Positions 1 through 5,488 of a stretch of DNA of 9,576 bases are shown in pieces. The first letter of the stretch is position 1. Every line of letters starts with the position of its first letter. A program made the translations under genes and the position numbers. The stretch comes from Nitrospirota bacterium (GTDB lineage Bacteria > Nitrospirota > Nitrospiria > Nitrospirales > Nitrospiraceae). Location: assembly GCA_004296865.1 (NCBI GenBank), contig SCVQ01000481.1:1-9576 (forward strand), in the 5' to 3' direction. The notes below the pieces were generated by a model. That model saw nothing but the letters and a program-made list of their open reading frames with translations, did no database searches and was not told the origin of the DNA.

Positions 1-67
1 GCGTCAAGGCCAGCGCACGGACATGGGGATCGTCGTCAACGAGGAGAATGCGGGGTTTCGTGACCAT
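1..67 (-). CDS. Response regulator, receiver domain N-terminus (partial)
   Basis: Only the first 22 codons are inside the window; the gene runs off the left edge. The translation starts MVTKPRILLVDDDPHVRAL, the beta1 strand and acidic pocket that open a CheY-like receiver domain, with the Asp cluster at residues 11-13 that would bind Mg2+ next to the phosphorylated Asp. The ATG at 67 is preceded by AAGGTGA at 74-80 with a 6-nt spacer, which supports this start. The output domain is not visible, so it could be an NtrC-type regulator, an OmpR/NarL-type regulator or a stand-alone receiver. It follows the tandem universal stress gene on the same strand after a 69-nt gap and may be cotranscribed with it. 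Confidence 0.85.
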   Translation of the reverse strand, partial: MVTKPRILLVDDDPHVRALALT

Positions 68-136
68 TGCTCGTCACCTTAAGGGGAGGAGTGTCACGCG
101 CAGTCTAGCTATTCCGACCTACTTACGCAAGGCCAC

Positions 137-1000
137 TTAGCGCAGCACCAAGATCGGGCAAGGCGCGCGGTGCAACACGGTGTGCGAGGCGCTGCCCAGC
201 AGGAACCGGGCGGCCCCTCGTCTGCCGCGTGACCCCATCATGATGAGGTCCGGTTTGGCGGTCTCTGCCCAGCCAAGGATGGCGTGCCCCGGATCGCCCA
301 GCGTGACCGCGCCGCTGGCCTGGTGCCCCAACTTAGCAATCCGCGAGGCCACATCGTCTACAAAGTCCCGCGCGCCGGCAATCGCTTTTTCCTTCAAGGC
401 CTCCGAATCAGAAATTCCCACCGGCCACAGAGGCGCGGCAAAGGGCAGGACGGTCAGAACCGTCACCTGGAGGGATTCCTTGAAAGGCTTGGCAGCGAGA
501 AACTTCTCGGCTACCTCGGCATCGTGCGGCCCCTCCACCGGCAGCAACACGGTGCGGAGCGACCGCATCGGCTTATTGACCACCAGCGTCGGGCAGTGGG
601 CCTGCGTGATGACGCGATGGGTCACGCTACCCAGCAGCACTTCCTGCACCGGTCCCAACCCCCGTGCCCCCAACACGATCAAATTCGCCCGCTCGTCTTC
701 GGCGACGGTCAGAATCGCCTCCGCCGGCCGGCCGACTTCCTGACGCTTGGACGTCGGTCCGGTATGGAAGGGCAGGATCGAGACCGTGCGGTCGAGCAAG
801 CGCTCGCCGTCTTCCCGCATGCCTCGCTCCACCGTGGTATAGAGTTCCTGCGCGACCTCCGGCACCATCATCGGATAGGCCGGCCTCGGCACGTCCAACG
901 CATGCAGCACCGTCAGATGCTGCGCGGGAGCCAGATGGGCCAAGGCCCGCGCCGCCTCATAGGATTGGTCCGAACCATCCACCGCTAAAAGAATTTTCAT
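137..1000 (-). CDS. Tandem-domain universal stress protein (UspA family)
   Basis: The protein has 287 residues and contains two complete UspA domains, about 1-142 and 146-287. Each opens with a hydrophobic strand and acidic turn (ILLAVDGSD; TVLLPVEGP) and ends with the nucleotide-binding signature G-2x-G-9x-G-S, at residues 111-125 (GARG...GS) and 256-270 (GSRG...GS). This pattern is typical of ATP-binding Usp proteins, so both halves probably bind ATP; the second domain has Glu where the first has Asp in the opening turn. It is cytoplasmic, with no signal peptide or membrane segment. The start is well fixed by AAGGAGG at 1006-1012 with a 5-nt spacer. The family is induced by starvation, oxidative or respiratory stress; the exact role here is unknown. 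The four-helix-bundle gene and a 7-bp repeat array lie directly upstream. Confidence 0.93.
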   Translation of the reverse strand: MKILLAVDGSDQSYEAARALAHLAPAQHLTVLHALDVPRPAYPMMVPEVAQELYTTVERGMREDGERLLDRTVSILPFHTGPTSKRQEVGRPAEAILTVAEDERANLIVLGARGLGPVQEVLLGSVTHRVITQAHCPTLVVNKPMRSLRTVLLPVEGPHDAEVAEKFLAAKPFKESLQVTVLTVLPFAAPLWPVGISDSEALKEKAIAGARDFVDDVASRIAKLGHQASGAVTLGDPGHAILGWAETAKPDLIMMGSRGRRGAARFLLGSASHTVLHRAPCPILVLR

Positions 1001-1005
1001 AGAGG

Positions 1006-1012
1006 CCTCCTT
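1006..1012 (-). promoter_or_regulatory. Strong Shine-Dalgarno site of the tandem Usp gene
   Basis: AAGGAGG on the minus strand, 5 nt before the ATG at 1000. It is one of the few near-perfect ribosome binding sites among the minus-strand genes here, and it lies just outside the family 1 repeat array at 1020-1047. Confidence 0.75.
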
Positions 1013-1019
1013 AAAGAGC

Positions 1020-1047
1020 TGTCAGCTCTCAGCTACTAGCTTTCAGC
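1020..1047. repeat. Family 1 heptad array, TCAGC arm (4 units)
   Basis: Four consecutive 7-bp units on the plus strand: TGTCAGC, TCTCAGC, TACTAGC, TTTCAGC. On the minus strand they read GCTGAAA, GCTAGTA, GCTGAGA, GCTGACA. Positions 1029-1047 are also coding: the array supplies the TGA stop (1029-1031) and the last residues of the four-helix-bundle protein. Confidence 0.85.
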
Positions 1048-1388
1048 CTTCGGATGTAAGATGTCAGCATCTGTTTGATTTCCGTCACCTGACCAACGAA
1101 CCGCGTATAGTCAACACCGCTTATGAAATTCAGATCGCGGCCTAGGAGCAAGTGATACTCTAACTCACTTGCCGACCCCATGGCGATCTGGAGAAATCGT
1201 GCAAGCTCTACCGTCCCGGTCCGTCCACAACCCTCCGCAATGTTAGCCGGAACGGACGTCGCTGCGCGTCGCATCTGGGACGTAAGCCCATACACCTCTT
1301 CCCTTGGAAAGCTCGCGGTCGCCTGGTAAATGGCCAGGGCAAGGTAATGTGCCTTTTCCCATACTTTCAGTTTTCTGAAGTCGCGCAT
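1029..1388 (-). CDS. Four-helix-bundle protein (S23 / 23S rRNA intervening-sequence protein family)
   Basis: The protein has 119 residues, a normal length for this family. The signature is clear: FRKLKVWEKAH (4-14), FPREEVYGL (27-35), QMRRAATSVPANIAEGCGR (38-56), and amphipathic helices to the end. Family members were first found inside 23S rRNA intervening sequences of some bacteria, form small all-helical oligomers, and are related in fold to the Avd accessory protein of diversity-generating retroelements. No molecular function is established, so none is assigned. No reverse transcriptase or template repeat is visible here. The ATG at 1388 has only a weak GAGAG 7 nt upstream, inside repeat sequence, and the stop and final residues (LKASS) lie within the downstream repeat array. 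The gene sits between the MacB-like permease and the tandem Usp gene without obvious functional link to either, which fits an inserted cassette. Confidence 0.92.
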   Translation of the reverse strand: MRDFRKLKVWEKAHYLALAIYQATASFPREEVYGLTSQMRRAATSVPANIAEGCGRTGTVELARFLQIAMGSASELEYHLLLGRDLNFISGVDYTRFVGQVTEIKQMLTSYIRRLKASS

Positions 1389-1393
1389 GGCAT

Positions 1394-1485
1394 AGCTCTC
1401 AGCGATTAGCTGCCCGCTGCTGAGAGCTGACCGCTAAAGGCTGACAGCCTCTTCATGTCTGCTGACGGCTGATAGCTGACAGCTT
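1394..1485. repeat. Family 1 heptad array, GCTGA arm, with a perfect 10-bp inverted repeat
   Basis: From 1419 to 1485 the plus strand is phased on 7 bp. Clean units are GCTGAGA (1419), GCTGACC (1426), GCTAAAG (1433), GCTGACA (1440), then two degenerate units, then GCTGACG (1461), GCTGATA (1468) and GCTGACA (1475). The last three are still in register with the first ones (42 bases, six units). Just before this lie two opposite-orientation units, TCTCAGC and GATTAGC (1397-1410). AGCTCTCAGC at 1394-1403 and GCTGAGAGCT at 1419-1428 form a perfect 10-bp inverted repeat around a 15-nt loop. The array ends 7 nt before the permease stop codon. Confidence 0.85.
1396..1400 (-). promoter_or_regulatory. 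Repeat-derived weak Shine-Dalgarno site of the four-helix-bundle gene
   Basis: GAGAG on the minus strand, 7 nt upstream of the ATG at 1388. It is the tail of a GCTGAGAG repeat unit, and it is the only purine-rich stretch at a suitable distance. Confidence 0.4.
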
Positions 1486-1492
1486 CCCCTCG

Positions 1493-2725
1493 TTACTCAT
1501 AGCGCAGCGCCTCGATCGGGTTGAGCCGCGAGGCCTTGTTGGCCGGGTAGAGGCCGAAGAAAATCCCGACGGCGACCGAGAACAGAAACGCGATCGCCAC
1601 GGCCTGGGGTGACACGATCGTGGGCCAGCCGGCGACGGTAGTGGCCAGCCGCGCCCCCACGATGCCCGCCCCCACGCCGGCCACACCGCCGACCGTGCTG
1701 ATGATCACCGCCTCGACCAGGAACTGCAAGAGGATGTGCCGGCGCTTGGCGCCCACGGCCATCCGGATGCCGATTTCGTGCGTGCGTTCCGTGACCGAAA
1801 CCAGCAGGATGTTCATGATGCCGATGCCGCCGACCACCAGCGAAATCGACGCGATGCTGAGCAGCATCAGCATCATCGTGCGGCTGGCGCCGGCGGACGC
1901 CTTGGCGATGTCCTCCATGGTCCGGATCGTAAAGTCGTCGTCCTCCGACGGCTGCAGGCGGTGCCGCGTCCGCAAGAGTTCCTTGACCTCCGGCACGACA
2001 GCGGGAATCTGATCCCGCTGCGCCGTGGCCACGATGATGATGCCCACGGTCCCGAGGAACTTGGTGCCCAGCACCTTGCGCTCGGCGGTGGAGAAGGGGA
2101 TGTGGATGACATCGTCCTGGTCCTGTCCCATGAGGCTCTGGCCCTTGGGCGCCATCACCCCCAGCACGCGCAGGGGGACGTTCTTGATCCGGATCTGCGC
2201 CCCGACCACCTCCTCGCCCCGCTCAAAGAGGTTCTCCGCGGCGGTCTTGCCAAGCACCGCCACTTTCGCCCCACTGTCTTCATCCGACTGAGTGAAGAAG
2301 GTCCCTTGGGCCATGGGCCAGTCGCGGATATCCGGATAGACTGCTGTCGTGCCAATGATCACGGTGCTCCAGTTCTTGTTCTCGTGCACGACTTGCAGCA
2401 CCGCGCGGGTGGCATAGGATACGGCGGCGACCCCGGTGATTCTCCGCTCGACCTCCCGCGCGTCTTCGACCGTCAGCGTGGACACGCCACCGAACCCGGT
2501 CCGCACGCCGCTCACGGTCGTGGCGCCGGGAATGATGATGAGCACGTTGGTGCCCAGGCTGGCGATCTGGGCCTGGACCGAGGCGCTGGCCCCCTGCCCC
2601 AGGCTGACCATCGCCACCACCGCCGCGACGCCGATGATGATCCCGAGCATGGTCAACCCGGCCCGCAGCGGATTTCGCCCCAGCACGCGGAACGCCAACT
2701 GGACGGTCATAAGCAGGAAGTTCAT
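1493..2725 (-). CDS. MacB/FtsX-type ABC transporter permease
   Basis: The 410-residue inner-membrane permease has the MacB layout. There is a first transmembrane helix at about 24-44, a periplasmic MacB_PCD-like domain at about 45-280, then three helices at about 285-310, 338-362 and 374-394. Family landmarks include the NPLRAGLTMLGIIIGVAAVV start of helix 1, the cytoplasmic coupling stretch EIGIRMAVGAKRRHI (317-331), and the C-terminal YPANKASRLNPIEALRYE (393-410). The length matches stand-alone permeases, which lack the ATPase half found fused in E. coli MacB. It needs a separate ATPase; none lies in the window. The adaptor gene is immediately upstream. The ATG at 2725 has no standard ribosome site, only a repeat-derived GAGAG 8 nt upstream. 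The substrate is unknown: drugs, lipids, peptides or siderophores are all possible for the family. Confidence 0.9.
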   Translation of the reverse strand: MNFLLMTVQLAFRVLGRNPLRAGLTMLGIIIGVAAVVAMVSLGQGASASVQAQIASLGTNVLIIIPGATTVSGVRTGFGGVSTLTVEDAREVERRITGVAAVSYATRAVLQVVHENKNWSTVIIGTTAVYPDIRDWPMAQGTFFTQSDEDSGAKVAVLGKTAAENLFERGEEVVGAQIRIKNVPLRVLGVMAPKGQSLMGQDQDDVIHIPFSTAERKVLGTKFLGTVGIIIVATAQRDQIPAVVPEVKELLRTRHRLQPSEDDDFTIRTMEDIAKASAGASRTMMLMLLSIASISLVVGGIGIMNILLVSVTERTHEIGIRMAVGAKRRHILLQFLVEAVIISTVGGVAGVGAGIVGARLATTVAGWPTIVSPQAVAIAFLFSVAVGIFFGLYPANKASRLNPIEALRYE

Positions 2726-2733
2726 GGCAAGAA

Positions 2734-2738
2734 CTCTC
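2734..2738 (-). promoter_or_regulatory. Repeat-derived weak Shine-Dalgarno site of the permease
   Basis: GAGAG on the minus strand, 8 nt before the permease ATG at 2725, formed by the outermost GCTGAGA unit of the palindromic repeat. The same GCTGAGAG unit sits 7 nt before the four-helix-bundle ATG. Confidence 0.4.
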
Positions 2739-2823
2739 AGCCTTCAGCTGTCAGCGATCAGCTTTTGGAAAAAACCATCCTTCTTTCCACCATGAGCTGA
2801 CGGCCGATCGCTGAAAGCCGATG
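2735..2823. repeat. Family 1 palindromic repeat element (gene-less copy)
   Basis: Left arm 2735-2762 has four NNTCAGC heptads (TCTCAGC, CTTCAGC, TGTCAGC, GATCAGC). A 33-nt loop follows at 2763-2795. Right arm 2796-2823 has four heptads (GCTGACG, GCCGATC, GCTGAAA, GCCGATG). Comparing the right arm with the reverse complement of the left gives 19 identical positions of 28. It fills the 107-nt gap between adaptor and permease and ends 9 nt before the adaptor stop codon. The arms could fold in RNA and modulate readthrough between the two genes; no T-run follows, so it is not a canonical terminator. Confidence 0.85.
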
Positions 2824-2832
2824 GCTTCTTCA

Positions 2833-4179
2833 TCACCTTATCCTCGGTCCGAGGCCGAACCCGGGTGGCAGCGTCTTCTGGCCTGCCGTCTCGGACTCTT
2901 CCAGGCCCACGATCACGCGAGCACCCTCACGAACCTCCCCTTCCAGAATCTCGGTGAACTGCGAGTCGGCAATCCCCGCCTTGATCGGAACCGCCTGGGA
3001 TTGGCCCGCGCGATCAGGCATCCACACAGCCGTTTTTTTCTTTTCGATCGGCACGCCGGAGGGCTTGAAGCGCAACGCCGCGTTCGGCACCCGCAAGGCA
3101 TCCGCCTTGCGCGCCGTCACGATCGAGACGTTCGCGGTCATCCCCGGCTTGAGCATGAGGTCGCGGTTGTCCACCCCGATCACCACGTCGTAGGTGACCA
3201 CGTTCTGGATGCTGATCGGCGAATTTCTGACCTGCACGACCGTGCCCTTGAACGGGGCAGTCGGATAGGCGTCGACCGTAAATTCGGCCTCCTTGCCCTC
3301 GCTCACGCCGCCGATGTCCGACTCGCTCACGTTCGCATCCACCTGCATCTTGGTCAGGTCCTGGGCAATGACAAAGAGCGTCGGGGCCTGCAGGCTGGCC
3401 GCAACGGTCTGCCCGACATCAACATTGCGGGACACGACAATGCCATTGACCGGAGAATAGATCGTGGTGTAGCCGAGGTCCAGCTCGGCGTTGGACAGCG
3501 CGGCCTGGGCCTGGTCCACTTGGGCCTGGGCGACTTCCACTTGAGCCTCGGCGTCGCGGAAGCTGGTCCGGGCCAGGTCCAGGTCGGCCTGGGAGACAAA
3601 CTCCTGCCGCCGCAGCGTCTCGCTCCGATCCAGTTCGAGTTTGCGCTGCGTCAGCGCAGTGCGGGCCTTCTCAAGGTTCCCTTGAGCCGTTTTCAGCGTG
3701 GCGCGAGCCTGGTCCACTCTGGATCGAAACGGCGCCGGATCAATCTGCGCGATGAGCTGCCCTTCGGTAACCGCCGAGTTGAAGTCCGCGTAAAGCGCTT
3801 TGATCTTTCCGGTGACCTGGCTGCCGACCAGCACGGAGATCACGGGATTCACCGTGCCGGTGGCGGTCACCGTCGCGGTGATCGGCCCCCGGTCCACGAC
3901 CGCCGTCTTGTAGCCGGCCGGCGGGGCGGTCGGCGACAGCCAGTACCACAAGGCCACACCAGCCATGATCATGGCCACCGCAGCCGAGAGGGCGAGCCCC
4001 AGCCTGAACCGTTTGCGGAGGGGAGGCCCTGGAACAGGGACTTCTGCAAGGGGACGGAGCGGCTCCGCCGTCAAGACGAGTGCCGACTCTTGCACATCCG
4101 ATTGCGCGTCCCCCACGTCACCGGACATCCCGCCTTCTTTCTCGCCCGGTTGTTTCCCTACCCCGCCCTCTTTGTCCAC
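2833..4179 (-). CDS. HlyD/MacA-type periplasmic adaptor subunit
   Basis: The 448-residue membrane fusion protein has a cytoplasmic Pro/Glu-rich N-terminus (1-57), one transmembrane anchor at about 59-80, and a first half-lipoyl strand region (about 95-150, with VLVGSQVTGKIKALY). A long Ala/Gln/Glu-rich coiled-coil hairpin covers about 150-232. The second lipoyl half follows (YSPVNGIVVSRNVDVGQTV, 241-259), then beta-barrel and membrane-proximal domains to the end. Such adaptors link an inner-membrane transporter to an outer-membrane TolC-type channel. The downstream MacB-like permease is the obvious partner. The start used is GTG at 4179, with GAGAGG 5 nt upstream; ATG at 4128 (residue 18) is a possible alternative and would keep the anchor. 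The long charged N-terminal extension before the anchor is somewhat unusual. No ATPase gene is adjacent. Confidence 0.9.
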   Translation of the reverse strand: MDKEGGVGKQPGEKEGGMSGDVGDAQSDVQESALVLTAEPLRPLAEVPVPGPPLRKRFRLGLALSAAVAMIMAGVALWYWLSPTAPPAGYKTAVVDRGPITATVTATGTVNPVISVLVGSQVTGKIKALYADFNSAVTEGQLIAQIDPAPFRSRVDQARATLKTAQGNLEKARTALTQRKLELDRSETLRRQEFVSQADLDLARTSFRDAEAQVEVAQAQVDQAQAALSNAELDLGYTTIYSPVNGIVVSRNVDVGQTVAASLQAPTLFVIAQDLTKMQVDANVSESDIGGVSEGKEAEFTVDAYPTAPFKGTVVQVRNSPISIQNVVTYDVVIGVDNRDLMLKPGMTANVSIVTARKADALRVPNAALRFKPSGVPIEKKKTAVWMPDRAGQSQAVPIKAGIADSQFTEILEGEVREGARVIVGLEESETAGQKTLPPGFGLGPRIR

Positions 4180-4202
4180 TATGGCCTCTCGAACAAACCA
4201 AA

Positions 4203-4296
4203 ATTGACGATTGAACAGAATTGGCGATTGCCACGATTATCGGACTCCGTCAATTCCGTGCAATCGTCAATCCTGGCAATTCGTCAATGACTCAAT
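4203..4296 (-). repeat. Family 2 repeat element (ATTGACG/GATTG type), copy A
   Basis: On the minus strand it has a left arm (4261-4296) rich in ATTGACG and GATTG, a centre at 4229-4252 containing GATAATC and TGGCA, and a right arm (4203-4215) reading TTCAATCGTCAAT. The same three parts occur in the opposite orientation at 8823-8898. The left arms match in 32 of 37 aligned columns, the centres in 21 of 24, and the right 13-mers are identical. The arms of each copy are also roughly inverted repeats of each other. It occupies the gap between the hydrolase and adaptor genes and overlaps the hydrolase 3' end. Confidence 0.85.
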
Positions 4297-4940
4297 TCTC
4301 CCAGGTATTTCAGGAACCACCGCTTGGCCAGGTCGGCCACTTGTTCCAGGGTGCCGGGTTCCTCGAACAGATGCGTGGCTCCCGGGACGATCACCAGTTT
4401 CTTGGGGCAAGTCAGCAGAGCCAGGGCCTCCTCGTTCATCTGGATCACTGGAACGTCCTCTCCGCCAACGATCAGAAGGGTCGGGGCCGTGACTTGCGGC
4501 AGGTACGGGGCGGCAAGGTCCGGTCGCCCGCCTCGCGAGACGACCGCGGCCACCGAAGCAGGGGATCGGGCCGCCGCCTGCAAGGCCGCACCGGCCCCGG
4601 TGCTCGCTCCGAAGTACCCAAGCCTGAGTCCTTGCGTCGCAGGATTGCGCGACAACCACTCCGCCGCCGCCAGCAGCCGATCGGCGAGCAGATCGATGTC
4701 GAAAACCTTGCGACGGTCCTCGGCTTCCCGCTCCTCCAACAGGTCCAGGAGCAAGGTGGCCAAGCCGCCCTCCAACAGCGTCCTCGCGACGAACCGATTC
4801 CTCGGGCTCAGTCGCCCGCTCCCGCTCCCATGCGCAAAGAGCACCACCCCCGCTGGTTGCTCCGGGAGGCCCAAGTCACCCAGGAGCGTGACCCCATCTG
4901 CCGCCAAGACGACAGGCTGCATTGTGAACGACTGTTTCAA
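4284..4940 (-). CDS. Alpha/beta hydrolase, dienelactone hydrolase-like
   Basis: The 218-residue protein has an alpha/beta hydrolase core. Visible elements are the oxyanion-side loop HGSGSGR (37-43), the nucleophile elbow GASTGAG with Ser113, a probable acid Asp162 in VGGEDVPV, and a catalytic His190 in GATHLFEEPG. Members of this group are usually annotated as dienelactone hydrolase family proteins; the true substrate, probably an ester or lactone, is unknown. No signal peptide is seen. I used the TTG at 4940 because AGGTG lies 5 nt upstream; ATG at 4922 (residue 7) has no ribosome site at a usable distance. The last residues (GELSH) and the TGA stop lie inside a family 2 repeat, so the native C-terminus may have been replaced. 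It follows the cytochrome gene after 74 nt. Confidence 0.87.
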   Translation of the reverse strand: MKQSFTMQPVVLAADGVTLLGDLGLPEQPAGVVLFAHGSGSGRLSPRNRFVARTLLEGGLATLLLDLLEEREAEDRRKVFDIDLLADRLLAAAEWLSRNPATQGLRLGYFGASTGAGAALQAAARSPASVAAVVSRGGRPDLAAPYLPQVTAPTLLIVGGEDVPVIQMNEEALALLTCPKKLVIVPGATHLFEEPGTLEQVADLAKRWFLKYLGELSH

Positions 4941-4945
4941 AAACG

Positions 4946-4950
4946 CACCT
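4946..4950 (-). promoter_or_regulatory. Shine-Dalgarno site deciding the TTG start of the hydrolase
   Basis: AGGTG on the minus strand, 5 nt before TTG at 4940. The internal ATG at 4922 has no comparable site, so the TTG start is preferred. Confidence 0.45.
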
Positions 4951-5014
4951 ATTGCTCCAATGATCGATGGACTCAGTGGAAGATGGACACGGAGGCTTCC
5001 TGCACCTCTGGAAT

Positions 5015-5374
5015 CTAGGGATTCACATGGGGGGCGATCGTTCGGATGTACGAAACAACATCCTTGATTTGATCATCGGTGAGGGTGTCGTTCCAGTTGT
5101 GCATCGCCGAAAAACTCCTGCCCCGCTGGATGGTCATCCATAACTCTAGATTATCCTTAATCCGGGATACATAAGAGTGAAAGTTGGTGGGAGAAATTTT
5201 GAGCGCGGCCGCGTCAGGTCCCTTGCCATCCAACGCCTCCCCGTGGCAACGAAGACAATGTCGTTGGTAAAGGACTTGGCCGTTCTTGGGATTGCCGGGA
5301 CTGGTCTGGGCCAGACCCCAGGGACTGCTCCAGAGCAGCGCACACAGTCCAACGATGGCCATTGTGCTTTTCAA
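5015..5374 (-). CDS. Small secreted c-type cytochrome (monoheme)
   Basis: The 119-residue protein has a signal peptide (about 1-22, hydrophobic core AIVGLCALLW, probable cleavage after LAQ). One heme-binding motif CLRCH lies at 40-44, followed by GEALDGKGPDAAAL, typical of the cytochrome c class I / CccA-type fold. Met91 in SFSAMHNW is the probable distal heme ligand, and the C-terminal helix DDQIKDVVSYIRTI (100-113) is characteristic. It should be periplasmic and carry electrons, but the partner is not evident: the neighbours are a Mg2+-type ATPase and a hydrolase. The start is TTG at 5374, supported by GGAGG 6 nt upstream; ATG at 5362 would shorten the signal peptide. A possible own promoter lies upstream at 5449-5477. 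Confidence 0.92.
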   Translation of the reverse strand: MKSTMAIVGLCALLWSSPWGLAQTSPGNPKNGQVLYQRHCLRCHGEALDGKGPDAAALKISPTNFHSYVSRIKDNLELWMTIQRGRSFSAMHNWNDTLTDDQIKDVVSYIRTIAPHVNP

Positions 5375-5380
5375 GGCGCC

Positions 5381-5385
5381 CCTCC
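5381..5385 (-). promoter_or_regulatory. Shine-Dalgarno site deciding the TTG start of the cytochrome gene
   Basis: GGAGG on the minus strand, within a longer GGGAGGGG run, 6 nt before TTG at 5374. The in-frame ATG at 5362 would be 18 nt away from it. Confidence 0.65.
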
Positions 5386-5448
5386 CTCTTCCGTCCTGCC
5401 AGATCTTTCAGGCTTATCAAGAAGCACCGTGCGATCTCCTGGGCTCAT

Positions 5449-5477
5449 TTAATACCCCCTTCGGCCCCCTCCGTCAA
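5449..5477 (-). promoter_or_regulatory. Candidate sigma70-type promoter for the cytochrome gene
   Basis: On the minus strand TTGACG (5472-5477, 5 of 6 matches to the -35 consensus) is followed after exactly 17 nt by TATTAA (5449-5454, 4 of 6 matches to the -10 consensus). The start point would be near 5442, giving a leader of about 68 nt. The -35 box lies just after the ATPase stop codon, so the cytochrome could be transcribed independently. This is a sequence match only. Confidence 0.4.
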
Positions 5478-5488
5478 CAAAGACGGGT

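Larger units (their letters stand above)
1020..1485. mobile_element. Candidate repeat-flanked four-helix-bundle unit (family 1, gene-bearing)
   Basis: On the plus strand the segment reads as an array of NNTCAGC heptads (1020-1047), then the four-helix-bundle gene in reverse (1029-1388), then a longer array of GCTGANN heptads (1419-1485). The gene-less palindromes at 2735-2823 and 8316-8375 have the same order, TCAGC arm then GCTGA arm, with only a 12-33 nt loop where this copy carries the gene. That shared architecture is seen directly. That the whole segment is or was a mobile unit is inference: there is no transposase, and target-site duplications cannot be verified from one locus. Confidence 0.35.

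Noticed and set aside
1029..1388. Avd accessory protein of a diversity-generating retroelement
   Set aside because: No reverse transcriptase, template repeat or variable repeat is visible, and the sequence fits the general S23/IVP family better.
1394..1485. Possible CRISPR array
   Set aside because: Units are 7 bp with no spacers of constant length, and no cas genes are present.
2821..4290. Long plus-strand open frame (489 codons) opposite the adaptor gene
   Set aside because: It is antisense to a clear HlyD/MacA-type gene, has His/Arg-rich composition typical of complementary GC-rich coding DNA, and no domain signature.
4211..4492. 93-codon plus-strand open frame across the family 2 repeat and hydrolase 3' end
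   Set aside because: Composed of repeat plus antisense of the hydrolase gene, with no domain or ribosome site.
5471..5486. Terminator after the ATPase gene (CCGTC/GACGG stem)
   Set aside because: Only 5 bp of stem and no T-run; it overlaps the better-supported -35 element.
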